64,000 bases of DNA, from positions 62,001 to 126,000 of the forward strand of contig URCF01000005.1 in the NCBI GenBank assembly GCA_900546365.1, in the 5' to 3' direction. Origin of the DNA: an uncultured Porphyromonadaceae bacterium. Its GTDB lineage: Bacteria; Bacteroidota; Bacteroidia; Bacteroidales; Muribaculaceae. This document shows, piece by piece, positions 50,990 through 59,345 of the stretch; position 1 is the stretch's first letter, and each line of letters opens with the position of its first letter. The notes under the pieces were generated by a model. That model was not told the origin of the DNA and made no database searches. It saw nothing but the letters and a program-made list of their open reading frames with translations. The position numbers were made by a program, and so were the translations under genes.

Positions 50990-52120
50990 ATGAATTTCAA
51001 GCTCGAAGCAACCGACCCCAACAGCCATGCCCGTGCAGGGGTGATAACCACTGACCACGGCACTATCGAAACCCCTATTTTCATGCCTGTGGGCACTCTT
51101 GGCAGCGTCAAGGGTGTGCATATCCACGAACTGCGCGACGACATCAAGGCCCAGATAATCCTGGGCAACACCTACCATCTGTATCTGCGCCCCGGCATGG
51201 AGGTGATAGAGCAGGCGGGAGGTCTCCACAAGTTCAACGGCTGGGAGAAACCGATATTGACCGACAGCGGCGGATTTCAAGTGTTCAGCCTCAGCTCCAA
51301 CCGCAAGCTCACTGAGGAAGGGGCACACTTCCGCTCCCACATCGATGGCTCAAAACATCTGTTCACCCCAGAAAAGGTGGTGGATATACAGCGGTCGATA
51401 GGCAGCGACATCATGATGGCCCTCGACGAATGTCCGCCGGGCACCGCTGATCGCGACTACGCCCGCAAATCGCTGGAGCTCACCAAACGGTGGCTTGTGC
51501 GCGGGTGGAACCATTTCAACGCCACCTCACCGCGCTATGGCCACAGCCAGGCATTCTTCCCGATTGTGCAGGGTGTCACCTACCCCGACCTACGACGCGA
51601 CAGTGCCAGATTTGTGGCCGACCTCGGCGCGGAAGGAAACGCCATCGGCGGACTGGCCGTGGGCGAGCCCACCGAAGTGATGTACGACATGATCGAGGTG
51701 GTGAATGAGGAGCTGCCCGCCGACCGGCCGCGCTATCTGATGGGAGTCGGCACTCCCATCAACATCCTTGAGGCGATTGACCGCGGGGTGGATATGATGG
51801 ACTGCGTGATGCCCACCCGCAACGGACGCAACGGTATGCTGTTCACCGCCAACGGCACCATGAACATGCGCAACCTCAAATGGGCCAACGATTTCAGCCC
51901 CATCGACGAGAATGGCCCGAGCTATGTGGACCGCGTGTATTCCAAAGCCTACCTGCGCCATCTGTTCATAGCCCAGGAGCTGCTGGCCATGCAGATAGCA
52001 TCAATCCACAATCTTTCATTCTACCTGTGGCTCGTGGGCGAGGCGCGCAAGCATATTGTCAGCGGCGACTTCAAAAGCTGGAAAACCATGATGGTGGAGC
52101 GTATGGCCCGCCGTCTTTAA
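50990..52120 (+). CDS. tgt: Queuine tRNA-ribosyltransferase lacking zinc cysteines
   Basis: A 376-residue TGT that exchanges guanine 34 for preQ1 in tRNAs with GUN anticodons. The core is clear: DSGGFQVFSL, VQGVTYPDLRRDSA, GGLAVGEPTEVMYD, YLMGVGTP and the nucleophile region MDCVMPTRNGRNGMLF. Where E. coli has the zinc site DPECDCYTC, this protein reads DENGPSYVD (about residues 306-314): all three cysteines are replaced, by Gly, Ser and Asp. The fourth ligand, His in SIHNL (about 340), remains. The enzyme may be zinc-free or stabilised otherwise; activity is inferred. The start at 50990 is used, and it is followed by an lptG-like gene. Confidence 0.93.
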   Translation: MNFKLEATDPNSHARAGVITTDHGTIETPIFMPVGTLGSVKGVHIHELRDDIKAQIILGNTYHLYLRPGMEVIEQAGGLHKFNGWEKPILTDSGGFQVFSLSSNRKLTEEGAHFRSHIDGSKHLFTPEKVVDIQRSIGSDIMMALDECPPGTADRDYARKSLELTKRWLVRGWNHFNATSPRYGHSQAFFPIVQGVTYPDLRRDSARFVADLGAEGNAIGGLAVGEPTEVMYDMIEVVNEELPADRPRYLMGVGTPINILEAIDRGVDMMDCVMPTRNGRNGMLFTANGTMNMRNLKWANDFSPIDENGPSYVDRVYSKAYLRHLFIAQELLAMQIASIHNLSFYLWLVGEARKHIVSGDFKSWKTMMVERMARRL

Positions 52121-52131
52121 CCGCCCTTTCC

Positions 52132-53217
52132 ATGAAGCAGAACCCCATCAAAATACTCGACCGCTACATTATCGGCAAATTTCTCGGCACCTATGTGTTT
52201 GCGATAATCCTGATTCTCGCCATCACAGTGATGTTTGACATCAACGAGAAGCTTGACCCGTTTCTGAGGGCACCTCTGAAAGCCACCCTGTTTGACTATT
52301 TCTGGAATTTCCTCCCCTACTTCGCCAACCAGTTCAGCCCGCTGTTCACATTCATAGCGGTGATATTCTTCACCTCCAAGCTTGCCGACAACTCCGAAAT
52401 CATAGCCATGCTGTCAACCGGCATGAGCTATCCCCGCTTCACCCGCCCCTACATGATCTCGGCGGCGGTGATAGCCATAGCCACCTATCTGCTGGCGGCT
52501 TACGTGATTCCCCCGGCCAACATCAAACGTATCGAATACACCAACACCTATGTAAAAAACAAGCGCGTGGACTACGGTGCCAACATCATGCTGCAGGTGG
52601 GCGAGGGACAGATAGCCTACATCTCGCGCTACGACAACACCACCCGCACGGGGTACAAATTTTCGCTGGAAAGCTTCAAAAACAAAAAGCTCGCGTCAAG
52701 GCTCACGGCGCAGACCATAGTTTACGACACCCTCCACAACTGGCAGGTGCGCGACTATATGATACGCGACTTCAAAGGCACCCGTGAGGAGATAAGGCGC
52801 GGCAACAAGCTCGACACCGTAATCCCGATGGAGCCGCAGGAGTTCCTGATAGCCAAGAATGACCACGAAAAGATGACCACCCCACAGCTCAACGAATACA
52901 TCAACCGACAGAAAGCCAAAGGTGTGGCCAACATCAAATCATTTGAAATCGAATACCACCGCCGCTTTGCCATGACCGCGGCGGCATTCATCCTCACCAT
53001 CATAGGCATGTCGCTATCAAGCCGCAAGGTGAAGGGAGGCATGGGTGTGAACATAGGCATCGGGCTGGTCCTGAGTTTCAGCTACATACTATTCATGACC
53101 GTCACATCCACATTCGCTGTGTCGGGCCTCACATCGCCAATCGTGGCCATGTGGATTCCCAACATGATCTATCTCATCATAGCCATCGTGCTCTACCGCC
53201 GTGCATCGCTCGGCTAA
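52132..53217 (+). CDS. LptG/YjgQ-type LPS export permease
   Basis: A 361-residue inner-membrane protein with six segments: two pairs of N-terminal helices (LGTYVFAIILILAITVMFD, LFTFIAVIFFTSKLA), a periplasmic beta-jellyroll (about residues 140-260) and C-terminal helices. The start is KILDRYIIGKFLGTYVF, the LptF/G pattern (ILDRYIxxxFL). It is part of LptBFG, which moves lipopolysaccharide to the outer membrane. The ATG follows the tgt stop by 11 bp, so tgt and this gene are likely co-transcribed. LptF versus LptG cannot be fixed by eye. Confidence 0.9.
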   Translation: MKQNPIKILDRYIIGKFLGTYVFAIILILAITVMFDINEKLDPFLRAPLKATLFDYFWNFLPYFANQFSPLFTFIAVIFFTSKLADNSEIIAMLSTGMSYPRFTRPYMISAAVIAIATYLLAAYVIPPANIKRIEYTNTYVKNKRVDYGANIMLQVGEGQIAYISRYDNTTRTGYKFSLESFKNKKLASRLTAQTIVYDTLHNWQVRDYMIRDFKGTREEIRRGNKLDTVIPMEPQEFLIAKNDHEKMTTPQLNEYINRQKAKGVANIKSFEIEYHRRFAMTAAAFILTIIGMSLSSRKVKGGMGVNIGIGLVLSFSYILFMTVTSTFAVSGLTSPIVAMWIPNMIYLIIAIVLYRRASLG

Positions 53218-53274
53218 ACAAACAGCTTGCGGGATGCGTTATATATAAAATAACGAATCAATACATCCCCTGTT

Positions 53275-53883
53275 ATGAAACATTTAGTTATCGCCGCCGC
53301 TGCTTTATGCGCCCTCGGCCTAAGTTCATGCAACGAAGCATCCAAACTCGCAAAAAATATCGAAGGCACTTGGAGCGGTGCACCCGAACGGCTCATCGAC
53401 GACCCAACGGGCACAGCCACAGTGATTGAAAGCACCACTTTTGCAGTGGACAGTACCGGCAAGGGTGGCGATATGATTATCGTGGGGCTCGTGTCGGCCA
53501 CCGGGCAGATGCAAGGCTCCACAGCCATCATCCAGCCTATCAGCATATCGGCAGCCGCCAAAGCGGAAGTGCTCGGCAAATGGCAGGCTATTGACGATGA
53601 TGAGATCCAGGTGTCAATCGATACCCGCACACTCACTGTCAGCATCGACCCCGAAGGTGTGGTGCTCACCACCAATATGCTCGACGGCGATGCCCAGGCC
53701 AACGTGGCTTCCATCAAGCCCCAGCTGGCCGAGGCCGTGAAGCAGCAGGTGACCAACGCTCTGCAGATGCGCTATGCTTCAATCAAAAAGATTGACGACA
53801 TCGACATCAAGGGCAATGTGATGGAGTATGAGATAAACCACAAGGAATACACCGCTTCGCGTCAAGGCGTTGGGTCATTGTAG
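53275..53883 (+). CDS. Lipoprotein of unknown function
   Basis: A 202-residue protein with a lipobox (LGLSSC, Cys 19). The mature part starts with IEGTWSGAPERL, suggesting a lipocalin-like beta domain (GTW near the start), and is beta-rich to about 165 with a helical C-terminal third. I do not recognise it. Its last 9 bp overlap the convergent phosphoethanolamine transferase gene. Confidence 0.72.
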   Translation: MKHLVIAAAALCALGLSSCNEASKLAKNIEGTWSGAPERLIDDPTGTATVIESTTFAVDSTGKGGDMIIVGLVSATGQMQGSTAIIQPISISAAAKAEVLGKWQAIDDDEIQVSIDTRTLTVSIDPEGVVLTTNMLDGDAQANVASIKPQLAEAVKQQVTNALQMRYASIKKIDDIDIKGNVMEYEINHKEYTASRQGVGSL

Positions 53884-55590
53884 CCTAACCCCGAGCGAAT
53901 CAAGCTTCAGAAAATCGTGCCTCGTGAGCCCGCTGCGCTCAAGGGGCACGGCTTCGTTATGGTCGGTGAGATAGAGCCGCTGCGGCTCGGTATAGGAGTC
54001 GGCGGCCACCGATCTGGAGGCATCGAAGCAGGGCGAGGTAAGGCCGCCGAGTTGCATGGCGGTGTGGAAAAAGGCTTGCGAGGACGCCACATATTTGTGG
54101 GCATTGGCGCCTGCGCCTGCGAGCAGTGCGGGATATGCCTCATCCATGGCCGGCGACACCCACAGCACCATAGGCACATGAATCTGATAGTAGCTCGGGC
54201 AGGGCGAGGCGTGGAGAAACAGATTGCGCTCGTCATCAAATATATCCTCACCGTGGTCGGATGTGTAGAGCATAGCCGTCATGACGGGGGTGGCACTCAG
54301 CGCGGTGATCACCGAATCAAGCAAAGCCGAGGTGGCAAGCACCGAATTGTTGTAGGCATTGATGAGCGACTGACGGTATTCCGGCTTGGCCTCGGTGGGG
54401 CTGTCGGGGAGGAATTTGCGCACGCTCCCGGGGTAGCGGTCGGCATAGTTGAAATGTGAGCCGTAGGTGTGCAGCACTATCAATTTGCGCTGCTGCGGTG
54501 CGCTGAGGGCTTTCTGCATATAGCCGAGAAGAGCGAAGTCGGAATGCAGCCCCGACGACTGCTCGAAGTCGCGGATGAACAGACAGGTGTCGGCCTCCTG
54601 CCCGAAGAAATCTATGAACGAGCGGTTGCGCAGCTGATTGCTCAGAAACCATGTGGCGAATCCGGCTTCCTTGAAAGCTGTGATGATGCTTTTGGAGCTG
54701 TAGATGGAGTCGCCGAAAGTGGAGGCGTCCAGACATGAGAGCAGCATCGGCACACTCTTGTGGGTGGTGTTGGATTGCGACAGCACACGGTCAAAAGCCA
54801 CAAGCCCCTGACGCCCCATCAAACTCGGATTGGTGGCATACGGCGCACCCGTAAGCTGCCAGTTGATTGCGCGTGATGTTTCACCCACCACCAGCACAAT
54901 TGTCTGCGCCACACTGTCGGGGCGCTCCGACACGGCATTGAACCGGAATCCGGCACTCGTGTCGTGATAGCCGGAAGTGAGGATGGTGCGGTTCACCGCA
55001 GTGCCCATATTGTAGAAAGCGTTCACCGGAAACAGATGTTTGTGCACCTCGTAGTCATGGTCAGCCACCTTGGCTACTCCCACCAGCAGAACTCCGGCGC
55101 CAAAGGCCACAAAACTCCATCCCCTCGCTTCCTTCATCAAGCGGGGGCGGAGCAGCCACCCTTTGCACCATCCGATGATGCCGGCCACGATACAAGGGAG
55201 ATAGAGCACAAACACCACTATCATGATAGGGGTGAGATTGCCCAGCAGCTCCCCTACCTCGCCGGGGTTGGTGGTGACCACGTTAAGAAACATATCCACC
55301 GCTATCACTGACCGCCCGTACAAATACAGGAGCACAAGCTGAAACGCTGCGATGACCATCAGCGGTATCATCAGCACCACAGCCTTGCCCACCTTTCGGG
55401 TGAGGCTCAGCAACAGGGCAAACAACCCTGCGGGCAACACCACATTGGCCAGCCGCCCCCAGATGCTCATTGATTCGGTTATCGACAGCCCTACATTGGG
55501 CACTATCAAGACCAGCAATGTCCATACGGCCAATATCAAAGCCAAGAGGGAAGATACCGGCCCGCGGTATGATGATTCAGAACGCTTCAT
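53875..55590 (-). CDS. Lipid A phosphoethanolamine transferase (EptA/Cpt type)
   Basis: A 571-residue protein with five N-terminal membrane segments (about residues 15-175) and a periplasmic sulfatase-fold domain. The nucleophile threonine is in VVGETSRAINWQL, the metal and acceptor motifs in SQSNTTHKSVPML, YTSDHGEDIFDD and FLHASPCPS. This family transfers phosphoethanolamine from phosphatidylethanolamine to lipid A or core, lowering susceptibility to cationic peptides. Start MKRSESSYRG is used. Its ATG lies 14 bp inside the upstream barrel gene, so translation is coupled. Confidence 0.9.
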   Translation of the reverse strand: MKRSESSYRGPVSSLLALILAVWTLLVLIVPNVGLSITESMSIWGRLANVVLPAGLFALLLSLTRKVGKAVVLMIPLMVIAAFQLVLLYLYGRSVIAVDMFLNVVTTNPGEVGELLGNLTPIMIVVFVLYLPCIVAGIIGWCKGWLLRPRLMKEARGWSFVAFGAGVLLVGVAKVADHDYEVHKHLFPVNAFYNMGTAVNRTILTSGYHDTSAGFRFNAVSERPDSVAQTIVLVVGETSRAINWQLTGAPYATNPSLMGRQGLVAFDRVLSQSNTTHKSVPMLLSCLDASTFGDSIYSSKSIITAFKEAGFATWFLSNQLRNRSFIDFFGQEADTCLFIRDFEQSSGLHSDFALLGYMQKALSAPQQRKLIVLHTYGSHFNYADRYPGSVRKFLPDSPTEAKPEYRQSLINAYNNSVLATSALLDSVITALSATPVMTAMLYTSDHGEDIFDDERNLFLHASPCPSYYQIHVPMVLWVSPAMDEAYPALLAGAGANAHKYVASSQAFFHTAMQLGGLTSPCFDASRSVAADSYTEPQRLYLTDHNEAVPLERSGLTRHDFLKLDSLGVRLQ

Positions 55591-56776
55591 TGATTGAGAA
55601 TATAAAAGATGATTCGCCACGCCCCACTCCGAAATCCAGGCGCACATTGGTGAGCTGCTTGAACTCCCAGCGATACCCTATTCCGGCGTTGGGCAGCAGA
55701 TGTTTGAATGTTAACCGGCTCACTTTCGGAGCCACAGTGGCAGCCCCGGCCCACACCACCACGCCGTTGCGCCGCCACACATGCTGACGCAGCTCGACAG
55801 TGGCGTCCATTTCACATTTGTCACGGAACCGCGCCTCGTAATAGCCTCGCATATTGTTGCTGCCGCCAAACGATGACATCATGCCCCATGGCACATTGCC
55901 GTAGCTTATCCGGGTATGATAGTTGATCCCGAGCACACCGCCCTTCCACACGCCTTTGAACCAGTTGGCCTGGAAAGCTGTGTAGCTGAACGCATAGTTA
56001 TTGCCCAAAAACCGTGGGCAGAACATTTGGTCGAGCATCAGGAGCCAGCCGTGGCGCGTGGCCGTGAGGTTGTCGCGGGTGTCATATTGCAATTTCACTC
56101 CCACTCCGGTGGTGTAGGTGGAGTAATCCTGCCCCTGCCACAATTCGGGCCGGAGCACCTTGTTGGCCTTGATATGAGCAAATTCGGCAGCCGGGCCGAT
56201 ATAGAAATTCGGGAGCACACTCCACATTATGTTGGCCGTGGCATGGATATAAAGCTCATTGAACTTGGACGCATTATCCATATCCAACCCGTTGTCGTAC
56301 CCTATACCCCAGAATTTGCGCGGGAAGGAGTAGAAATACAAATTGTAGTTGATGCGCCTCTTGTCGCGAGGGAATATATGGTTGCCGCGGATACCCACCA
56401 GATAGAATCCTACCGAGGAGATGTCGCCATAAAGCGACACATTGGACGGCATCGTCAGGCTGTCGGCAAGGTTGGGACGGTAGAACCCCGCAGCCACAAC
56501 GCCTATGCCGAATTGGGTGTCGGACGAATAATGCGGGCCTCCTATCACACTGAAATCAAACTTCTTATACTCCTTGGGCTTATTGGAATCCTTGAAATAT
56601 TCCAGCACACGGTGAATGAATCCATGCTTGTCATGCTGATTGACGGACACACTGTCGGCCACTCCCTGCGCTGCTGCCACAGAATCAAGCTCCGCGGGGC
56701 TGTCGGCAAGCAGACCTGAAGCCGTGGCCGTCAGGGCCATAACCCATAGCATGACTACTGTAGCAAAGCGATTCAT
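55577..56776 (-). CDS. BamA/TamA-like (D15) outer-membrane barrel protein
   Basis: A 399-residue protein with a signal peptide (MNRFATVVMLWVMALTATASG). The mature chain is strand-rich and shows the surface-antigen D15 features, e.g. VKLQYDTRDNLTATRHGWLL and an NMRGYYEARFRDK loop equivalent to the BamA VRGF-type motif, here NMRGYY. There are no POTRA repeats, so it is a short D15-only form. A role in inserting or exporting an outer-membrane component is likely but untested. It is co-transcribed with the phosphoethanolamine transferase. Confidence 0.85.
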   Translation of the reverse strand: MNRFATVVMLWVMALTATASGLLADSPAELDSVAAAQGVADSVSVNQHDKHGFIHRVLEYFKDSNKPKEYKKFDFSVIGGPHYSSDTQFGIGVVAAGFYRPNLADSLTMPSNVSLYGDISSVGFYLVGIRGNHIFPRDKRRINYNLYFYSFPRKFWGIGYDNGLDMDNASKFNELYIHATANIMWSVLPNFYIGPAAEFAHIKANKVLRPELWQGQDYSTYTTGVGVKLQYDTRDNLTATRHGWLLMLDQMFCPRFLGNNYAFSYTAFQANWFKGVWKGGVLGINYHTRISYGNVPWGMMSSFGGSNNMRGYYEARFRDKCEMDATVELRQHVWRRNGVVVWAGAATVAPKVSRLTFKHLLPNAGIGYRWEFKQLTNVRLDFGVGRGESSFIFSINEAF

Positions 56777-56816
56777 TTTATATGTTTTGATGTGCAGTTG
56801 ACAAGAAATATTGACG

Positions 56817-56824
56817 CAAAAGTA
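56817..56824 (-). promoter_or_regulatory. -7 element of the D15/eptA operon
   Basis: Minus-strand TACTTTTG, 41 nt before the barrel ATG at 56776. The remainder of 56777-56988 shows nothing else clear. Confidence 0.5.
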
Positions 56825-56988
56825 CAAATTAAAGTCCTGAGTTCATACACAGACCCCTGATTATTATCTACAAACAGCTTCTTAAACCGCACTTTTCCAC
56901 CTATTTCACATTATTTGTGCCGTTCCGGCAAATCCATTGAGGTTACTAAGTTGTTACAATATCAAAGTTTCAACTATTCATCCGCATT

Positions 56989-57870
56989 ATGAATTCGCAC
57001 CTAAGTCACATATTGCTGACAGCCCTGCTTCTTACAGGACTCTCATCCCAAGCATCCATTAATGCCGAACCTACGGTAGCGTCGGCCACAGTAATCGCTG
57101 AAGATATAGCAGCTAACCCTGTTGACAGCGTGGCCCTTATCGACACCCTACTGCACCCCGATGCAGTGGGCCGCCGCCCCACCCTCTACGACTATCCATA
57201 CTCGCGCACCCGAAGCATTCCCAACTGGAAACGGCTGTGGGTCAACACATCGGTGCTTGTGGGCGGAGGCGTGGCCACGATGGTGATTCTTGAATCACTC
57301 CCCAAAGATGCCACGGCATGGAACAAGAACGAAAATGCCAAGGTGTCGATGTGGAAGCGGTGGGTGCGCAATGTGTGCGACGGGCCGGTGTGGGACAAGG
57401 ATAACCCGATATTCAACTACGTGCTCCACCCCTACGCCGGCGCTGCCTACTATATGAGCGCCCGAAGCTGCGGATTCAATTGCTGGGGGTCGTTTCTGTA
57501 CTGCTTCGCCATATCCACCGTGTTCTGGGAATACGGATTTGAGGCGTTCAACGAGATACCCTCGGTGCAGGACCTCATCATTACCCCGGTGATAGGGTCG
57601 CTGGTGGGAGAAGGATTCTATGTGCTCAAGCGCGGAATAGTCAACCGTGGCTACAGGCTCTTCGGCTCACGTGTGCTCGGCTACGCCGCAGCGTTCATCC
57701 TTGATCCTGTCAACGAGGTGATTGGTTATTTCCGAGGCGACCAGAAGCAGTATTACAGCCGCGACGGACGCTCCACATCCGCCTCCGCACCCAAGCTTTC
57801 AGGCGGGTTCAACATCATGCCTCAAAAAAAAGGAGTTAGCATCAATTTAAGCCTTACATACAATTTTTAG
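56989..57870 (+). CDS. DUF3943 protein
   Basis: A 293-residue exported protein with a signal peptide (residues 1-25). The family pattern is the central cluster YAGAAYYMSARSCGFN, then AISTVFWEYGFEAFNEIPS and DLIITPVIGSLVGE, with ILDPVNEVIGYF later; these recur in Bacteroidetes DUF3943 proteins. It has several hydrophobic segments, suggesting a membrane or outer-membrane location. Function unknown. Divergent from the D15/eptA operon. Confidence 0.85.
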   Translation: MNSHLSHILLTALLLTGLSSQASINAEPTVASATVIAEDIAANPVDSVALIDTLLHPDAVGRRPTLYDYPYSRTRSIPNWKRLWVNTSVLVGGGVATMVILESLPKDATAWNKNENAKVSMWKRWVRNVCDGPVWDKDNPIFNYVLHPYAGAAYYMSARSCGFNCWGSFLYCFAISTVFWEYGFEAFNEIPSVQDLIITPVIGSLVGEGFYVLKRGIVNRGYRLFGSRVLGYAAAFILDPVNEVIGYFRGDQKQYYSRDGRSTSASAPKLSGGFNIMPQKKGVSINLSLTYNF

Positions 57871-57905
57871 GGCCTTATACACCAATCCGCACACCAAAAA
57901 ATAGT

Positions 57906-57913
57906 TATCTTTG
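57906..57913 (+). promoter_or_regulatory. -7 element of the PCMD-like gene
   Basis: TATCTTTG, 34 nt before the ATG at 57948. Confidence 0.55.
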
Positions 57914-57947
57914 CACCCATTAACAAACTTTTGACCCTTATTATCCT

Positions 57948-58910
57948 ATGCACATCAACATCAGATCTACTCTTATTTCAACTCTCGCCTTTGCCATGTC
58001 GGTGCAGATGGGTATGGCTCAGCAAATAGAGAAAATCAAATTTGGAGATTTCAATCAATGGGTCACCCGCACCATCAAGGAATCAGCTGTGATTGGCGGT
58101 GACACCAAAACCATATATGAGATTGGCCCCAACTCAACAATCACGGGCAACAAAGCTTACCATAACGGCTCCTCCCCCTGGGGCACCAGCAATGTGTATG
58201 CCAAGGTGTCGGGAGTCACTAAAACATCCAACGCGGTGTATCCCGCCGTCCGCTCCGGTGCCAACAAATGCGCCAAGCTCTGCACACAGATGGAGCATGT
58301 GAAAGTGCTCGGGATCATCAATATGAGCGTGATGGTGACAGGCTCGATATTCCTCGGCGAGATGATCGAGCCTATATCAAGCACCAAAAATCCGTACTCA
58401 AAAATGAATATGGGTATGCCCTACACCAAGCGTCCGAAGTCGCTGGTATTTGACTACAAGGTGGATATGCCCAATGTCAACACCCGCACCAAAGCCACAG
58501 GGTTCAGCTCCAAGAAAACCCTCCCCGGCAGGGACGAGGCTGCGGTGTTTGTGTTTCTGCAGCGCAGATGGGAAGATGCCGAAGGCAACATCCACGCCAA
58601 ACGCGTGGGCACTGGCGGTCGCACTTTCGCTCAGGGAAGCAAATGGGTCAACGGCTACAAGCTGCCGATAGCTTACGGTGATTGCTCCTCCAAGCCGGGT
58701 TACAAATGGCTCGGTCTGCGCGACAAATCCAACGCCTACTATGCCCGCAACTCCAAAGGAAAGATGGTGCCGGTGGTGGAAGAAGGTTGGGACTCACCCA
58801 ACGCCACACCCACCCATGTGATCCTGATGATGAGCTCAGGCAACGGCGAGCCCTACGTGGGCACAGAAGGCCTCACCCTCTACGTGGACAACGTGGGCTT
58901 CGAGCTTTAA
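57948..58910 (+). CDS. PCMD-like secreted protein (putative carbohydrate metabolism domain)
   Basis: A 320-residue secreted protein with a signal peptide (ending MGMAQQ). The later part (about residues 165-320) carries strands such as PKSLVFDYKVDMPN, LPIAYGDCS and the C-terminal LTLYVDNVGFEL that resemble the PCMD sandwich found in Bacteroidetes surface proteins. Whether it binds glycan is not known. Stops 25 bp before the convergent TM2 gene. Confidence 0.65.
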   Translation: MHINIRSTLISTLAFAMSVQMGMAQQIEKIKFGDFNQWVTRTIKESAVIGGDTKTIYEIGPNSTITGNKAYHNGSSPWGTSNVYAKVSGVTKTSNAVYPAVRSGANKCAKLCTQMEHVKVLGIINMSVMVTGSIFLGEMIEPISSTKNPYSKMNMGMPYTKRPKSLVFDYKVDMPNVNTRTKATGFSSKKTLPGRDEAAVFVFLQRRWEDAEGNIHAKRVGTGGRTFAQGSKWVNGYKLPIAYGDCSSKPGYKWLGLRDKSNAYYARNSKGKMVPVVEEGWDSPNATPTHVILMMSSGNGEPYVGTEGLTLYVDNVGFEL

Positions 58911-58934
58911 GAGCCTGTCCCGGGACTAAACCTC

Positions 58935-59345
58935 TCAGAAGGGGACGGTGGAGGTGGAGAGAATGTATTTGGCGCGCCACGCCTGGTTGGTCATGCCAAA
59001 CATCATTATGCCCTGGATCAGGCCGAGAATCCCCATCACAGTGCCACCGAAACCACAAGTGAGCAGCGTGATGAGCAGATAGATGATGCCGGCTGTGGTT
59101 TTGCCCATATAGAAATAATGCACTCCAAGGCTTCCGAGGAAAATGGCAAGCAGTGCCGTCACGCCACGGCTTTTGCCTTCGGGGCCTTCGGCAAAGGCAT
59201 CGTTGTGGTCAAAGGCATTGTACGGATTGTATTGATTCTGATAGCATCCGGTATCCTGAAGGTCGCGACCGCAATAGCGGCATACCACTGCCTCTTCCTT
59301 GATTTCTTCGCCGCAATAAGGGCATTTTTTGTAACCTGTTGTCAT
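58935..59345 (-). CDS. Zinc-ribbon TM2-domain membrane protein
   Basis: A 136-residue protein. A zinc ribbon (CPYCGEEIKEEAVVCRYCGR, residues 8-27) precedes an Asn/Tyr-rich linker (YNPYNAFDHNDAF) and a TM2 domain with two membrane helices (LLAIFLGSLGVHYFYMGK and a second with LLTCGFGGTVMGILGLI). Such proteins are common and of unknown function. Its ATG overlaps the FKP stop (ATGA). Confidence 0.88.
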   Translation of the reverse strand: MTTGYKKCPYCGEEIKEEAVVCRYCGRDLQDTGCYQNQYNPYNAFDHNDAFAEGPEGKSRGVTALLAIFLGSLGVHYFYMGKTTAGIIYLLITLLTCGFGGTVMGILGLIQGIMMFGMTNQAWRAKYILSTSTVPF

